Below, piece by piece: positions 7,340 to 14,871 of a stretch of 64,000 nt of DNA. Location: positions 62,001-126,000 of the forward strand of contig FLQS01000010.1 of assembly GCA_900078375.1 (NCBI GenBank), in the 5' to 3' direction. The notes under the pieces were generated by a model, which was not told where the DNA came from, did no database searches, and was given only the letters and a program-made list of their open reading frames with translations. This DNA is from an uncultured Mycobacterium sp. (GTDB taxonomy: Bacteria; Actinomycetota; Actinomycetes; Mycobacteriales; Mycobacteriaceae). The translations under genes were made by a program, and so were the position numbers. Positions within the stretch are counted from its first letter, which is position 1. The number at the start of each line of letters is the position of its first letter.

Positions 7340-7875
7340 GCCACCGCCGCCAGCCCATTGACCCGCCAGGCCGGAACTGCAATCGGCAACAAATCCCCAA
7401 GCCGCAGCGCACCCATCCCCGCCATGGTGAGCGCGTCAGCTTCATCGTTACCGCCATCATTGAACGCCGAGAGAGTCACGGGCCATTCATCTTTGACCGC
7501 GTTGTAGACCGTGCGCTTATCGTCAGTTCCCTTGCCTGTAGCCCATTTAGCGCGCGTCTTGGGTGACACCACCGCAATGGGCACAAGATTGGCATCGAGC
7601 GCGCCAAAGACGCCGTGCCACAGTCCTGATCGGTCGAATGCCGCGCCGTGTTGCGAACCGTACGACGGGCCTTCCATGACGACGAGATCAGGGCACGTTC
7701 CGGTCAGCGCCTCCATGATCTTCCTGACCGTCCATCGCACCCGCCGCGACCGTGACTGCCAACTCGCCCCGTTGTGCCCGCTGTACCCGTGGTGGCTGAC
7801 ATGCACCGGCTGGCCGTCGCGGAGGATTGCGACGCCACTGCTGGTGAGCGACGGATCGACCCCGACCACAATCAC
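7330..7875 (-). CDS. phage RuvC-like Holliday junction resolvase
   Basis: 181 residues from GTG 7875, in a GTGA overlap with the upstream HNH gene. VIVVGVDPSLTSSGVAIL is the first RNase H strand with the catalytic Asp; PDLVVMEGPSYG supplies the Glu strand; GGNDEADALTMAGMG gives the C-terminal Asp pair. The family cuts branched DNA before packaging. The gene follows an HNH homing-type gene whose upstream reading frame also begins with a RuvC-like GIDP motif. Confidence 0.85.
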   Translation of the reverse strand: MIVVGVDPSLTSSGVAILRDGQPVHVSHHGYSGHNGASWQSRSRRVRWTVRKIMEALTGTCPDLVVMEGPSYGSQHGAAFDRSGLWHGVFGALDANLVPIAVVSPKTRAKWATGKGTDDKRTVYNAVKDEWPVTLSAFNDGGNDEADALTMAGMGALRLGDLLPIAVPAWRVNGLAAVAWP

Positions 7876-8441
7876 TTTGGGTGCTTCCGGTTGGCGATTG
7901 CGGCGGCGCGCGAAGCCGATGCCGCGGCGCACTTGCGCGAGCAGAACGACTGCTTGGGGTAGCGCCTGCGCATTGCCCGTGATCGCATGATGGTCACGCC
8001 GCAGTTGCCGCAGTTCCGTGGCTCGTAGTACCCGTGTCGCCGCATGTGCTGCGACCACGAGTCCATCAGTTCGAGGTTTTCGAGCCGGTTATCGGTTCGG
8101 ATGTGATTGAAGTGATGGACACACTCAGATGGATCGAGGTGCCGGCCTAGGTGCTCCTCCATGACCAACCGGTGCTCGGCCACATTCCCATCTTTGTTGC
8201 AGTGCGGATGGTCGGGTGCGTAGATGTACACGTAGCCCGAGGTGTTGATGGTGCGGCCGCCGCGCCACTTTGGGTTCCCCTCGCCGACATACGCCTTGTC
8301 TCGACAATCTCGGGAGCAGAACCGAGGCGGGTTATGGCCGTTCCTAATCGCCTTTTGGTGGTAGCAGTTCCGAACGTAGAACTCAGCTCCGCACTGGTCA
8401 CATGGGCGGTGATATCCCGGCGCGCTGGCTTTTGGTGGCAT
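7872..8441 (-). CDS. HNH homing-type endonuclease (HNH_3-like)
   Basis: 189 residues from ATG 8441. An N-terminal zinc knuckle (CDQCGAEFYV...CSRDCRDKAY) is followed by GEGNPKWRGGR, a sequence usual in free-standing phage HNH proteins. The nuclease core has EHRLVMEEHLGRHLDPSECV then HHFNHIRTDNRLENLELM (catalytic HH and N-H). A second knuckle (CGNCGVTI...CSRKCAA) closes the protein. A strong SD (AAGGAGG) lies upstream, followed by a 12-codon frame that ends TAATG on this ATG. The frame is also open further upstream to 8603. Confidence 0.82.
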   Translation of the reverse strand: MPPKASAPGYHRPCDQCGAEFYVRNCYHQKAIRNGHNPPRFCSRDCRDKAYVGEGNPKWRGGRTINTSGYVYIYAPDHPHCNKDGNVAEHRLVMEEHLGRHLDPSECVHHFNHIRTDNRLENLELMDSWSQHMRRHGYYEPRNCGNCGVTIMRSRAMRRRYPKQSFCSRKCAAASASRAAAIANRKHPK

Positions 8442-8603
8442 TAGCGCACCGCCGACTGTGGTGTTTGGGTAGCATCCACGGCTAGCCCCTCCTTGCTTGC
8501 TCAAGTGATGGGTCAGTGGCCAGGTGGTGTTGGTAGCACCCCTGGCCACGTCTGATTTTACCAGCGCGCCAACGCTTTTGGGGTCGATGCCGCAGACGAT
8601 CAT
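8442..8603 (-). other. RuvC-like 5' fragment joined to the HNH frame
   Basis: The HNH reading frame extends upstream to an ATG at 8603 that overlaps the previous stop (ATGA), the normal junction of this prophage. It starts MIVCGIDPKSVGALVKSD, like the first strand of RuvC, and then becomes unlike any protein I know. A complete RuvC with its own copy of this strand lies downstream of the HNH gene. This may be the original ruvC start, displaced by insertion of the HNH gene, or a leader with chance similarity. Confidence 0.4.
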
Positions 8604-8905
8604 TTTGCGTTCCTTAAGCAACTGCAGAACGCGGCAATGGTTCGGACTTCACGCCCGTCCTCTGGGCCGTCAAGATCCTGGATCGTCGCCTGGTGTCGCT
8701 CGATTTCGACATGGCGACACGGGCCATAGCCGTACCGATGCTCCGATGATGGGTGTCCGCACCGTGCGCAATTGGAGGCGAAATAGACCCGGGCCATGTG
8801 GGCATCCGTCGCGCGTCCACTCCTTGCGCGACAACGATTCTCTGGTTCGGCGTGACAAGTTGGGCACTTGACGCGCGCCCAATCCCATGGGATTTCGCTG
8901 CCCAC
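8600..8905 (-). CDS. phage zinc-ribbon protein, 101 aa, GTG start
   Basis: GTG 8905 sits in a TAGTG overlap with the previous stop. Carries VKCPTCHAEPENRCRARSG, followed by NCARCGHPSSEHRYGYGPCR and a late CSC. The CGH-x3-EH element also occurs in the small protein at 25319-25510. Probably zinc-binding; target unknown. Confidence 0.65.
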   Translation of the reverse strand: MGSEIPWDWARVKCPTCHAEPENRCRARSGRATDAHMARVYFASNCARCGHPSSEHRYGYGPCRHVEIERHQATIQDLDGPEDGREVRTIAAFCSCLRNAK

Positions 8906-9069
8906 TACAGCACCTCCCGTAACTCGCACCGCGCGAAGTGAACGATCCGCTTACCGATTCGCGTGCAGCGTTCGCCAGGTTTGGCGCCGCACGACGGGCA
9001 CACGATGCGCAGCGCCTTGCGGACGGCCGCGTTGTTCGGGTTGGTCAGCTTCGACGTCTTGGCGCTCAT
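8905..9069 (-). CDS. phage zinc-ribbon protein, 54 aa
   Basis: ATG 9069 overlaps the previous stop (ATGA). IVCPSCGAKPGERCTRIGKR followed by IVHFARC has the same CPxC-x6-RC-x(n)-H-x2-R layout as its neighbour at 8600-8905, so the two may be related. An earlier in-frame start would overlap the upstream gene by over 100 nt. Confidence 0.65.
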   Translation of the reverse strand: MSAKTSKLTNPNNAAVRKALRIVCPSCGAKPGERCTRIGKRIVHFARCELREVL

Positions 9070-9422
9070 GGCCGCTCCCAATCCGGTGACCAGATCAACA
9101 GGGCGGGCAACGTGATTGATTCGGCTTCTACGCCATAGTCGCGTTCTAGTGCGCTGTATCCGCTCAGTGGCCACCAGGGGCGAAGTTGACTCGGGTACAC
9201 ATGACGCGGGTTATGCGCGAGAATGATTCCATCCTGATCGCGGATCACAGACTCGAACGGCAGCGCGTCCAGCTGCTCAACCGTCGTGATGGTGCACGCC
9301 TCGCGCCATGCATCGGCAAGGTCTTCGCAGTAGCCGAGCTGCGCTTCGTCGCTATTAAACACACGCCACACGCCCATTTTCCGACTGAAGACTTCGGCCA
9401 TTCGGCTCGGGTAGGTGCTCAT
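9066..9422 (-). CDS. hypothetical phage protein, 118 aa
   Basis: Starts MSTYPSRMAEVFSRKMGVWR in an ATGA overlap. Aromatic-rich, with a middle EDLADAWREACTITTVEQLD and an end LPALLIWSPDWERP. Its loose content (FESVIRDQDGIILAH) suggests a small beta-rich fold. Function unknown. Confidence 0.65.
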   Translation of the reverse strand: MSTYPSRMAEVFSRKMGVWRVFNSDEAQLGYCEDLADAWREACTITTVEQLDALPFESVIRDQDGIILAHNPRHVYPSQLRPWWPLSGYSALERDYGVEAESITLPALLIWSPDWERP

Positions 9423-9634
9423 CGCGCGTCCACCAGCCCGTGCCCAAAACCCCACAGGATCCGGTGCCGCCATAATCGCCATCGGTCAATCGGCGTGAAG
9501 CTGATAACGCCGTCCGCGTTCTTGCTACGGAGGTACCAACCCGGCTTGAGCCAGACCGTGACCCTTCCCGCCGCATCGGCCTTGACGACCGTCCAGACGT
9601 TGAGGCTCGTAATCCGCCAGTTGAACTCGCTCAC
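9419..9634 (-). CDS. hypothetical phage protein, 71 aa
   Basis: MSEFNWRITSLNVWTVVKAD followed by GRVTVWLKPGWYLRSKN. Tryptophan-rich and probably beta-stranded. Overlaps both neighbours by 4 nt. Function unknown. Confidence 0.6.
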   Translation of the reverse strand: MSEFNWRITSLNVWTVVKADAAGRVTVWLKPGWYLRSKNADGVISFTPIDRWRLWRHRILWGFGHGLVDAR

Positions 9635-10170
9635 CAGTCACCCGCCTCGTCCTCGTGCACGTACCCGAACCGGCGCGCGATGGCGTCAGTGGCGCGTCGG
9701 GCTCGTGCTGTGATGGCCCGCTTTGCCGCCCTGTGCGTCCGTACGCGCCACGGAACGGGTTCGACGGGTGGTAGCGGCCAGATCTCACTGTCGGAGGCGT
9801 ACAGGGCAACCTGGCCGTCGATCGTGACGTACCAGCCGGGATCGCGGCGTGGTGGCAGTGGAGGCGGCTCGGGGATGCCGTTGGTCGCTCGATAGCCGCG
9901 CGAATCCCACTGCTGCGACGAGAGGGCGAACAGCTCGGTGATCGTGTAGCCGCTGGACTCGTGGTGGATCTTGACCTCGGCGCCAACGAGCGACAGTCGC
10001 GGCACCAGCACCGACTTGATTCGCCGCTCGCCGCGGACGAGCGAGACGATGCGGTTGACGGGCCCGAGTGGATCTGGGCTGATCATCACGCCAACGCTGT
10101 GATGCCGCATTGCCCGGAATGCCGAGAACACGTCACCGGCCTGCTCGGGCTCGTACGCCACGTAGGTCAC
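9631..10170 (-). CDS. hypothetical phage protein, 179 aa
   Basis: MTYVAYEPEQAGDVFSAFRA followed by a beta-rich middle (VNRIVSLVRGERRIKSVLVP), a proline-rich linker (IPEPPPLPPRRDP), and a basic helical end (THRAAKRAITARARRATDAI). Starts in an ATGA overlap. No family recognised. Confidence 0.65.
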   Translation of the reverse strand: MTYVAYEPEQAGDVFSAFRAMRHHSVGVMISPDPLGPVNRIVSLVRGERRIKSVLVPRLSLVGAEVKIHHESSGYTITELFALSSQQWDSRGYRATNGIPEPPPLPPRRDPGWYVTIDGQVALYASDSEIWPLPPVEPVPWRVRTHRAAKRAITARARRATDAIARRFGYVHEDEAGDW

Positions 10171-10397
10171 TTCGCGCCAGCCTTCCGCTCGCGAATCCTG
10201 GCCAACTCAGCCCGAGCCAACGCCCGCCCATGCTCGGACTCGGCCGCGTGGTCGACGTGATCGCAGACGACGCCACCTCGATAGCCCTGGTCATCGCACA
10301 GGCTGCAGTCCGCGATGGCTTGCGGGTCGAGGTGGCTGCGGGTGGGCTCGGGGTCTAGTGCGACGAAGCCGTTTTCGTCGAGGTTGCGGTCAGGCAT
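10167..10397 (-). CDS. small phage zinc-binding-like protein, 76 aa
   Basis: MPDRNLDENGFVALDPEPTR then CSLCDDQGYRGGVVCDHVDH, a Cys/His cluster like one DnaJ zinc repeat, and a C-terminal helix (GRALARAELARIRERKAGAK). The CPDCDDNGLVDVGNGVTRCP end of the protein at 10760-11491 carries a similar element. Function unknown. Confidence 0.65.
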   Translation of the reverse strand: MPDRNLDENGFVALDPEPTRSHLDPQAIADCSLCDDQGYRGGVVCDHVDHAAESEHGRALARAELARIRERKAGAK

Positions 10398-10767
10398 TGC
10401 GGCCGTCCTCTCGCATGTCGGCCTCGAGGCGCATAGCCAGGCCGTCCAAGCTGATTCCGCCCGGATGCGCGCCCGGATTCAGCAGCGGTAGCTTCCAGGA
10501 CATCGGCGCTCCGCGCGCCGGGTGTGCGTGCGCGGCGAGGTAGGCACTGCGCTTTGGGTGGTGGCCGCGGTCGGGGACGACGCCGAACCGCGGGATCCGC
10601 AGCCAGATTGACGTGCGATCACCGCACACCGCGCATTCGACGACGATGCACGCCCGGCCAAGCACGCGGGTGCTGTTCCAGAACGGCCACCAGCGATCAT
10701 GCGTGCGGCCGTAGTGGTAGATCACCCACGGCTGATCGGTCTCGTACTTGCTCATCGAATCAGGCAT
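10390..10767 (-). CDS. hypothetical phage protein, 125 aa
   Basis: MPDSMSKYETDQPWVIYHYG then WWPFWNSTRVLGRACIVVEC followed by AVCGDRTSIWLRIPRFG. One Cys pair and several His could bind a metal. Overlaps the previous gene by 8 nt; a second ATG at 10755 is possible. No family recognised. Confidence 0.6.
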   Translation of the reverse strand: MPDSMSKYETDQPWVIYHYGRTHDRWWPFWNSTRVLGRACIVVECAVCGDRTSIWLRIPRFGVVPDRGHHPKRSAYLAAHAHPARGAPMSWKLPLLNPGAHPGGISLDGLAMRLEADMREDGRNA

Positions 10768-11491
10768 TGGTCAGGCTCCAATCGTGCTGGGGGCAGCGGG
10801 TGACGCCATTGCCGACGTCGACGAGGCCGTTGTCGTCGCAGTCCGGGCAGTCGCGGATTTCCTGGCGCCGGCGGACGATTGCGGCCGATGCGGCTGCGGC
10901 TTGCTCGTCGTGCCACGCCTCGGCGCGCTGGCGGGCATTTCGGCAGCCGCCACAGCGCTCGTCGGTGCCGTTTGGGTGTCGTTTGCAGAATTCCGAGGGG
11001 GGGTCGTTCGTCGAATCGCTCGCGTTACCCAACGTTTCGTTTCCCTCCCTAGTAACCACTGATAGGACAGGGACAGGGACAGGGGTTCCGTTTTGCTCAA
11101 GTTGGTGCTTAGCACTTGCTAAAGCATTTGCTTGCCCATTTGCTTCCGGTTTTGCTTCGTCCGATGGTGGTCTTTTGCTCTGGCCGCCCTTGCGTCCAGC
11201 CTCGGCCCGCTTGCGTCGGCGCTCGGCGATCTGCTCGGCCGACATCTGTCGAGTTCCCCACTCGTGGAACTGATATCCGCCGTCGACCACCACCCACAGG
11301 CCCGCCTTCACCAGGGCATCGGCTTGCGACTTGCTGCCGAGCGTGCGGGCCGCGGACGTAGGCACGAATCCTTCAGTGAGGTTCGCCATCGCCCACGAGC
11401 CGGCACGCACCCAGAGGCCCATGGCAGCGTTGCCTGCTTCGCACACCTTGCGGTGCATGGCGAGTTGATCGTCGACTTGAAACCAGGCCAT
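10760..11491 (-). CDS. phage replication-organiser-like protein
   Basis: 243 residues. The first 75 (MAWFQVDDQLAMHRKVCEAG, GLWVRAGSWAMANL, FVPTSAARTLG) form a winged-helix-like domain typical of phage early replication proteins. A charged linker with RRKRAEAGRKGGQSKRP follows. The C-terminal part carries two Cys clusters (CGGCRNARQR and CPDCDDNGLVDVGNGVTRCP). Start and previous stop overlap as TGATG. Binding to a phage origin is inferred; no helicase motif is seen. Confidence 0.6.
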   Translation of the reverse strand: MAWFQVDDQLAMHRKVCEAGNAAMGLWVRAGSWAMANLTEGFVPTSAARTLGSKSQADALVKAGLWVVVDGGYQFHEWGTRQMSAEQIAERRRKRAEAGRKGGQSKRPPSDEAKPEANGQANALASAKHQLEQNGTPVPVPVLSVVTREGNETLGNASDSTNDPPSEFCKRHPNGTDERCGGCRNARQRAEAWHDEQAAAASAAIVRRRQEIRDCPDCDDNGLVDVGNGVTRCPQHDWSLTNA

Positions 11492-12363
11492 CAGCGCTGC
11501 GCCTCCTTGGGTTTGGCGGCGGTGCGCAATAGCTCCAAGGCCGCGTCGAGTTCGTCGAGCCGGTCGAGTGATTGGCGCAGTGATCGGCGCACCATCTGGC
11601 CGGGATGGGTGTAGCGGCCGGAGAGCATCTGGCAGGCCTCGTGCACGTCACCGGTCGCGCGCACAGCCGAGGCGATCAGCTCAAGCTCGGCGAGGCCCAC
11701 CCACTCGGGCCCGTGCATGATGTAGCCGCGCTCCTCGGCATCCCAGTCGATCTGGCCGCCCAGCGCGGTCTCGATGAGCTTGATCCTGCGCTCCAGCTCG
11801 GCAGTCTCCGGCTGGTTATGGAGCCGCAGCGCCACCCCGGCGTCGACCTGGCGCTTGAGATCGGCCTGTGCTTCATCACGGGCCGCCATCTTGATGTCGC
11901 TGATTGCGCGGGCCCTGAGCGTGTCCTGGCGGGCGATCAGGCTGCGGACGGCATGCCAGCCCGGGCGGTGCGTGGCGGGCTTCCTGTCGGGCTTGTGGTG
12001 CAGCTGCATGCGCGTCTTGCTCTTGCCGGGACTCATCAGCCCCCAGCCGGCGGGCAACTCGCCCGGGTGCACGATCGCGGGATCGCCAACAACGAGCCAC
12101 CATTCGTGGCATTCGTCGGCCCACTGGTCGGCCTTGTCCATTTGATCGAGCTCGTGCAGCCAGTCGGCGCGGGACACCTTCAGCTCATGGCCCACGAGGA
12201 TTCGGCCGCTGGTGCTGGTAAATCCGACGTAGAGCGCATCGCACCGCCGGAACCCGCCCTGACCGTTCCATCCGACCTCGGGCAGGAATACGCCACCGGG
12301 CAGCGGTTCGCCGGGTTTGATGTAGTGACGCTCCAGCCGGCCAAGCAGCTCCGCGGTGTTCAC
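11491..12363 (-). CDS. PD-(D/E)XK nuclease-like phage protein (MmcB-type)
   Basis: 290 residues. FRRCDALYVGFTSTSGRILV then GHELKVSRADWLHELDQMDK gives the D...E-x-K core of the PD-(D/E)XK fold, as in MmcB-like DNA repair proteins; EWWLVVGDPAIV and LPAGWGLM follow. The C-terminal half is helical (ELERRIKLIETALGG; LDRLDELDAALELLRTA). Lies between the replication-like gene and the DNA methyltransferase, consistent with a role in phage DNA metabolism. Confidence 0.65.
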   Translation of the reverse strand: MNTAELLGRLERHYIKPGEPLPGGVFLPEVGWNGQGGFRRCDALYVGFTSTSGRILVGHELKVSRADWLHELDQMDKADQWADECHEWWLVVGDPAIVHPGELPAGWGLMSPGKSKTRMQLHHKPDRKPATHRPGWHAVRSLIARQDTLRARAISDIKMAARDEAQADLKRQVDAGVALRLHNQPETAELERRIKLIETALGGQIDWDAEERGYIMHGPEWVGLAELELIASAVRATGDVHEACQMLSGRYTHPGQMVRRSLRQSLDRLDELDAALELLRTAAKPKEAQR

Positions 12364-12593
12364 CAGACATCCCCCAACTCAAAGTTCTCAATCCGCTGCC
12401 GGTCGTAACACGTCCGATAGTCCTCGTCGGCCACGCGCCCATCCATGCCGACCGCCAACGCCCGCGCATGCCTCGCCCGAAGCAACTCAGCCCCTTGCAA
12501 TCTCCCGGACACCCCGACGCACGTGCCGCCATCGAGTACGACGTAGACCTGGCTGATGAGCAGGCTGCGGAGGTAGGCGAGTAGGCGGGTCAT
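12360..12593 (-). CDS. hypothetical phage protein, 77 aa
   Basis: MTRLLAYLRSLLISQVYVVL with one possible amphipathic or membrane helix, then CVGVSGRLQGAELLRARHAR. Overlaps the methyltransferase gene and the next gene by 4 nt each. Function unknown. Confidence 0.6.
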   Translation of the reverse strand: MTRLLAYLRSLLISQVYVVLDGGTCVGVSGRLQGAELLRARHARALAVGMDGRVADEDYRTCYDRQRIENFELGDVW

Positions 12594-13798
12594 GCGGCAA
12601 CCTCAGACACGCTGAGCAGCCACCGCAGCGCCGCTACAGCCTGTTGTGGGACAACGCCGTTGCCGATGCATACGAGCTTCTCGGTTCGCGTCAATTGCAG
12701 GTCGGTGACCCACCCGGCGGGCCAACCCATCATCCACTCGGAAAACTCCGATCGAATCCGGGCCTTCACGCCGCTGCTATCCGGTTCGGTCGGATTAGGT
12801 GCGGGGCGGGTCAGCGCTTCCCAGCGGCGAACGGAGGGCTCGTACTTACCCCAACCGCTCGCTGCTAGTTCGAGCGCATCCCGCGGCAGGCTCGAGAGGC
12901 AATAGCCATCCTTCGGCGCACCTCGACGGTCACGGGCCTGCGGAGTAGATAGCAGGGTGAGTTCGCCGCCATCGTCGGTGCCAATGAGTTCTCCGCGGCC
13001 GTGCGCGACGAGCACGCCGTTGAGCAGTAGTTCGTTGCTTCGAGCGCCGGAACGTGTTCGGTGACCGCCCGTCGCATCGGCCACCTGTGGTGTCGGTAAT
13101 AGAGCCCAGCCGGCTACGGGTAGTGGCGTTTCGCTTCGATCGCCAGCGAATTGCCGTGCCCGTTGCCATTGCCCGTCTTGGCCTTCATCTTGGAGGTCCA
13201 CTCGTCCCACCACGCGACCGTCTTGCCGTCTCCCATGTCGTTGACTGCGGGGGTGGGCAACAATGAATACCCGCTCTCGTCGGTGGCAGGCGCCGATAGC
13301 GGAAGCGGCAAGAGTTGTCCAGACCGCGTCATACCCGATGTCGGAAAGGTCGCCGAGTACGGCTCCGAGTGCTCGGAGAATAGGTCCGCCTGATCCGTCT
13401 CCCAGAACTGATTCGCGGGGTTCCATGTCGCGATGGGCTTTTGCACTGAGTAGTCCTCTCACATTCTCGATCACGACAACGGACGGTTGTAGCGTGTCGA
13501 TCGCAGCGGCCATCCGAATCCACAGGCCCGAGCGGTTATCCACTCGAATGCCTGACCGCCTTCCCGCGGCGCTCACATCCTGGCAAGGGAAGCCACCACA
13601 GAGAATGTCGATGGGTTCGACTGCGGCCCAGTCCACTTCGGTGATATCGCCCAGGTTCGGCACACCCGGCCAGCGGTGCGCGAGCACCTTCGACGCAGCC
13701 GGATCTACCTCGCAGTGCCAGACGACTTCGCCGCCGAAGACTTGCTCGACCGCCATATCAAGGCCGCCAGCGCCAGAGAACAGCGAGCCAATCCTCAC
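12590..13798 (-). CDS. phage DNA (cytosine-5) methyltransferase
   Basis: 402 residues. Motif I LFSGAGGLDMAVEQ, motif IV GGFPCQDVSAAG with the catalytic Cys, motif VI IENVRG, motif VIII GACHRRERVFIVAHP and motif X IGNGVVPQQAVAAL are all present. A variable target-recognition region lies between about residues 200 and 350. Transfers a methyl group from SAM to cytosine C5. No restriction enzyme is seen nearby, so it is probably an orphan that protects phage DNA or masks sites. Confidence 0.93.
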   Translation of the reverse strand: MRIGSLFSGAGGLDMAVEQVFGGEVVWHCEVDPAASKVLAHRWPGVPNLGDITEVDWAAVEPIDILCGGFPCQDVSAAGRRSGIRVDNRSGLWIRMAAAIDTLQPSVVVIENVRGLLSAKAHRDMEPRESVLGDGSGGPILRALGAVLGDLSDIGYDAVWTTLAASAIGACHRRERVFIVAHPRSQRHGRRQDGRVVGRVDLQDEGQDGQWQRARQFAGDRSETPLPVAGWALLPTPQVADATGGHRTRSGARSNELLLNGVLVAHGRGELIGTDDGGELTLLSTPQARDRRGAPKDGYCLSSLPRDALELAASGWGKYEPSVRRWEALTRPAPNPTEPDSSGVKARIRSEFSEWMMGWPAGWVTDLQLTRTEKLVCIGNGVVPQQAVAALRWLLSVSEVAA

Positions 13799-14124
13799 TC
13801 GGCCGCCAACCTCAGCTCGATATTCCCAACCTCAGCCTGTCGCAGATACACATTCGAGTACAGGCCGAATGCCAGGTCGATCGCGTGCCGAGCGTCGCGC
13901 TTGTCCTTGTACCGCTCACTACTCCGGAACAGCTCAGCCCCGTTGTCACCCGACTTGATGGCAACGCGCCACGGCTGGAACCGGTCGAGGTAGTGGCGCC
14001 AAACCCCGTCGCACTCGTTGCAGCGGCCCGGTGCGCAGTGGTCGGTCTGTGCGGCCCAGTCTTCGCGGCTGAGTGGTTGTTCTTCGATCAGGTCGACGTA
14101 GACCGTGGGTGGGTTGTTACTCAT
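13795..14124 (-). CDS. phage protein with DUF1508/YegP-like segment, 109 aa
   Basis: ATG 14124 in an ATGA overlap; an upstream in-frame start would run through the preceding gene. TDHCAPGRCNECDGVWRHYL has three Cys, and WRVAIKSGDNGAELFRSSER followed by YKDKRDARHAIDLAFG resembles the short repeat of YegP-like proteins (NG-x-L-x-x-S-E-x-Y-x-x-K). Resemblance is modest. Function unknown. Confidence 0.6.
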   Translation of the reverse strand: MSNNPPTVYVDLIEEQPLSREDWAAQTDHCAPGRCNECDGVWRHYLDRFQPWRVAIKSGDNGAELFRSSERYKDKRDARHAIDLAFGLYSNVYLRQAEVGNIELRLAAE

Positions 14125-14375
14125 TCGCCGGCCTGCACTTTCACTTCGGGTTTGACTACCAACTCTTCGGGGATGACGACCGAGATGTCCGCGATTGCAG
14201 CATCGAATGTGCTCTTGGGTATTTGCACCGAGACGCGAACGGCAATCTCGAGACCCTGGAGGTGCGGCGGTCTGGCTGTCACGCGGGTCATCTTTGCCCG
14301 GTCGCGAATCCCTGTCGTGCCGAACGACTCTGCCTCGATGACGAGGTACCCGACGGCGGTTACCAGCTCGCTCAC
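14121..14375 (-). CDS. hypothetical phage protein, 84 aa
   Basis: MSELVTAVGYLVIEAESFGT; mostly beta-like (GLEIAVRVSVQIPKSTFDAA; ISVVIPEELVVKPEVKV). 4-nt overlaps on both sides. Not recognised. Confidence 0.6.
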   Translation of the reverse strand: MSELVTAVGYLVIEAESFGTTGIRDRAKMTRVTARPPHLQGLEIAVRVSVQIPKSTFDAAIADISVVIPEELVVKPEVKVQAGE

Positions 14376-14794
14376 AGCGCACCATCCGAAAACCCCGGCC
14401 GGTCGATCTCGGGATCAGTCTGCGGGTCGTACGGTAACGGCGGCTGATTCTCCGCGGCCTCAGCTTCAGCCTCGGCGTCGAGCTCGGCCTTGGACTTGAC
14501 GGGCTCGGGTTCCGGTTGTCCCGGGAGCCAGCAGCTCACCAGCTTGGTCTTGCGATACGGAGACGGCTCACCTTCGCCGTTGTCCCCGTAGGCAGTTCCC
14601 GTGTCGTACACGCGTACCCGGATGTGCAACTCGACAGTCTCGCCGGGTCCAGGCGGGCTTGCGAGAGTGGTGAGGATCTTGCCCGCGAGCATGATGTCGG
14701 CAGGCGGGGGCGGTCCACCTAGTAGGTCGTCGGGGATGTTGTCCAGGTCATTGCCCGACTTGAGTCCATCCGGCTTCTCGGTAACTTCAGCCAT
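14372..14794 (-). CDS. hypothetical phage protein, 140 aa
   Basis: ATG 14794 follows TA in a TAATG overlap with a 24-codon gene upstream, which decides the start. Proline- and acid-rich (DDLLGGPPPPADIM; AELDAEAEAEAAENQPPLPY) around a beta-like core (ETVELHIRVRVYDTGTAYGD). Probably partly disordered. Function unknown. Confidence 0.6.
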   Translation of the reverse strand: MAEVTEKPDGLKSGNDLDNIPDDLLGGPPPPADIMLAGKILTTLASPPGPGETVELHIRVRVYDTGTAYGDNGEGEPSPYRKTKLVSCWLPGQPEPEPVKSKAELDAEAEAEAAENQPPLPYDPQTDPEIDRPGFSDGAL

Positions 14795-14868
14795 TAGGAC
14801 ACGAGGTACTTTCCCTCGTAATCCACGACGGGCAGCCATCTCTCGCCCGGAAGTGCCACGAGTGTCAT
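14794..14868 (-). CDS. very small phage ORF, 24 aa
   Basis: ATG 14868 lies 3 nt after the stop of the upstream gene with a G-rich ribosome site, and its TAA overlaps the next ATG (TAATG). The peptide reads MTLVALPGERWLPVVDYEGK then YLVS. The tight junctions at both ends suggest it is translated. Function unknown. Confidence 0.5.
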   Translation of the reverse strand: MTLVALPGERWLPVVDYEGKYLVS

Positions 14869-14871
14869 GGG

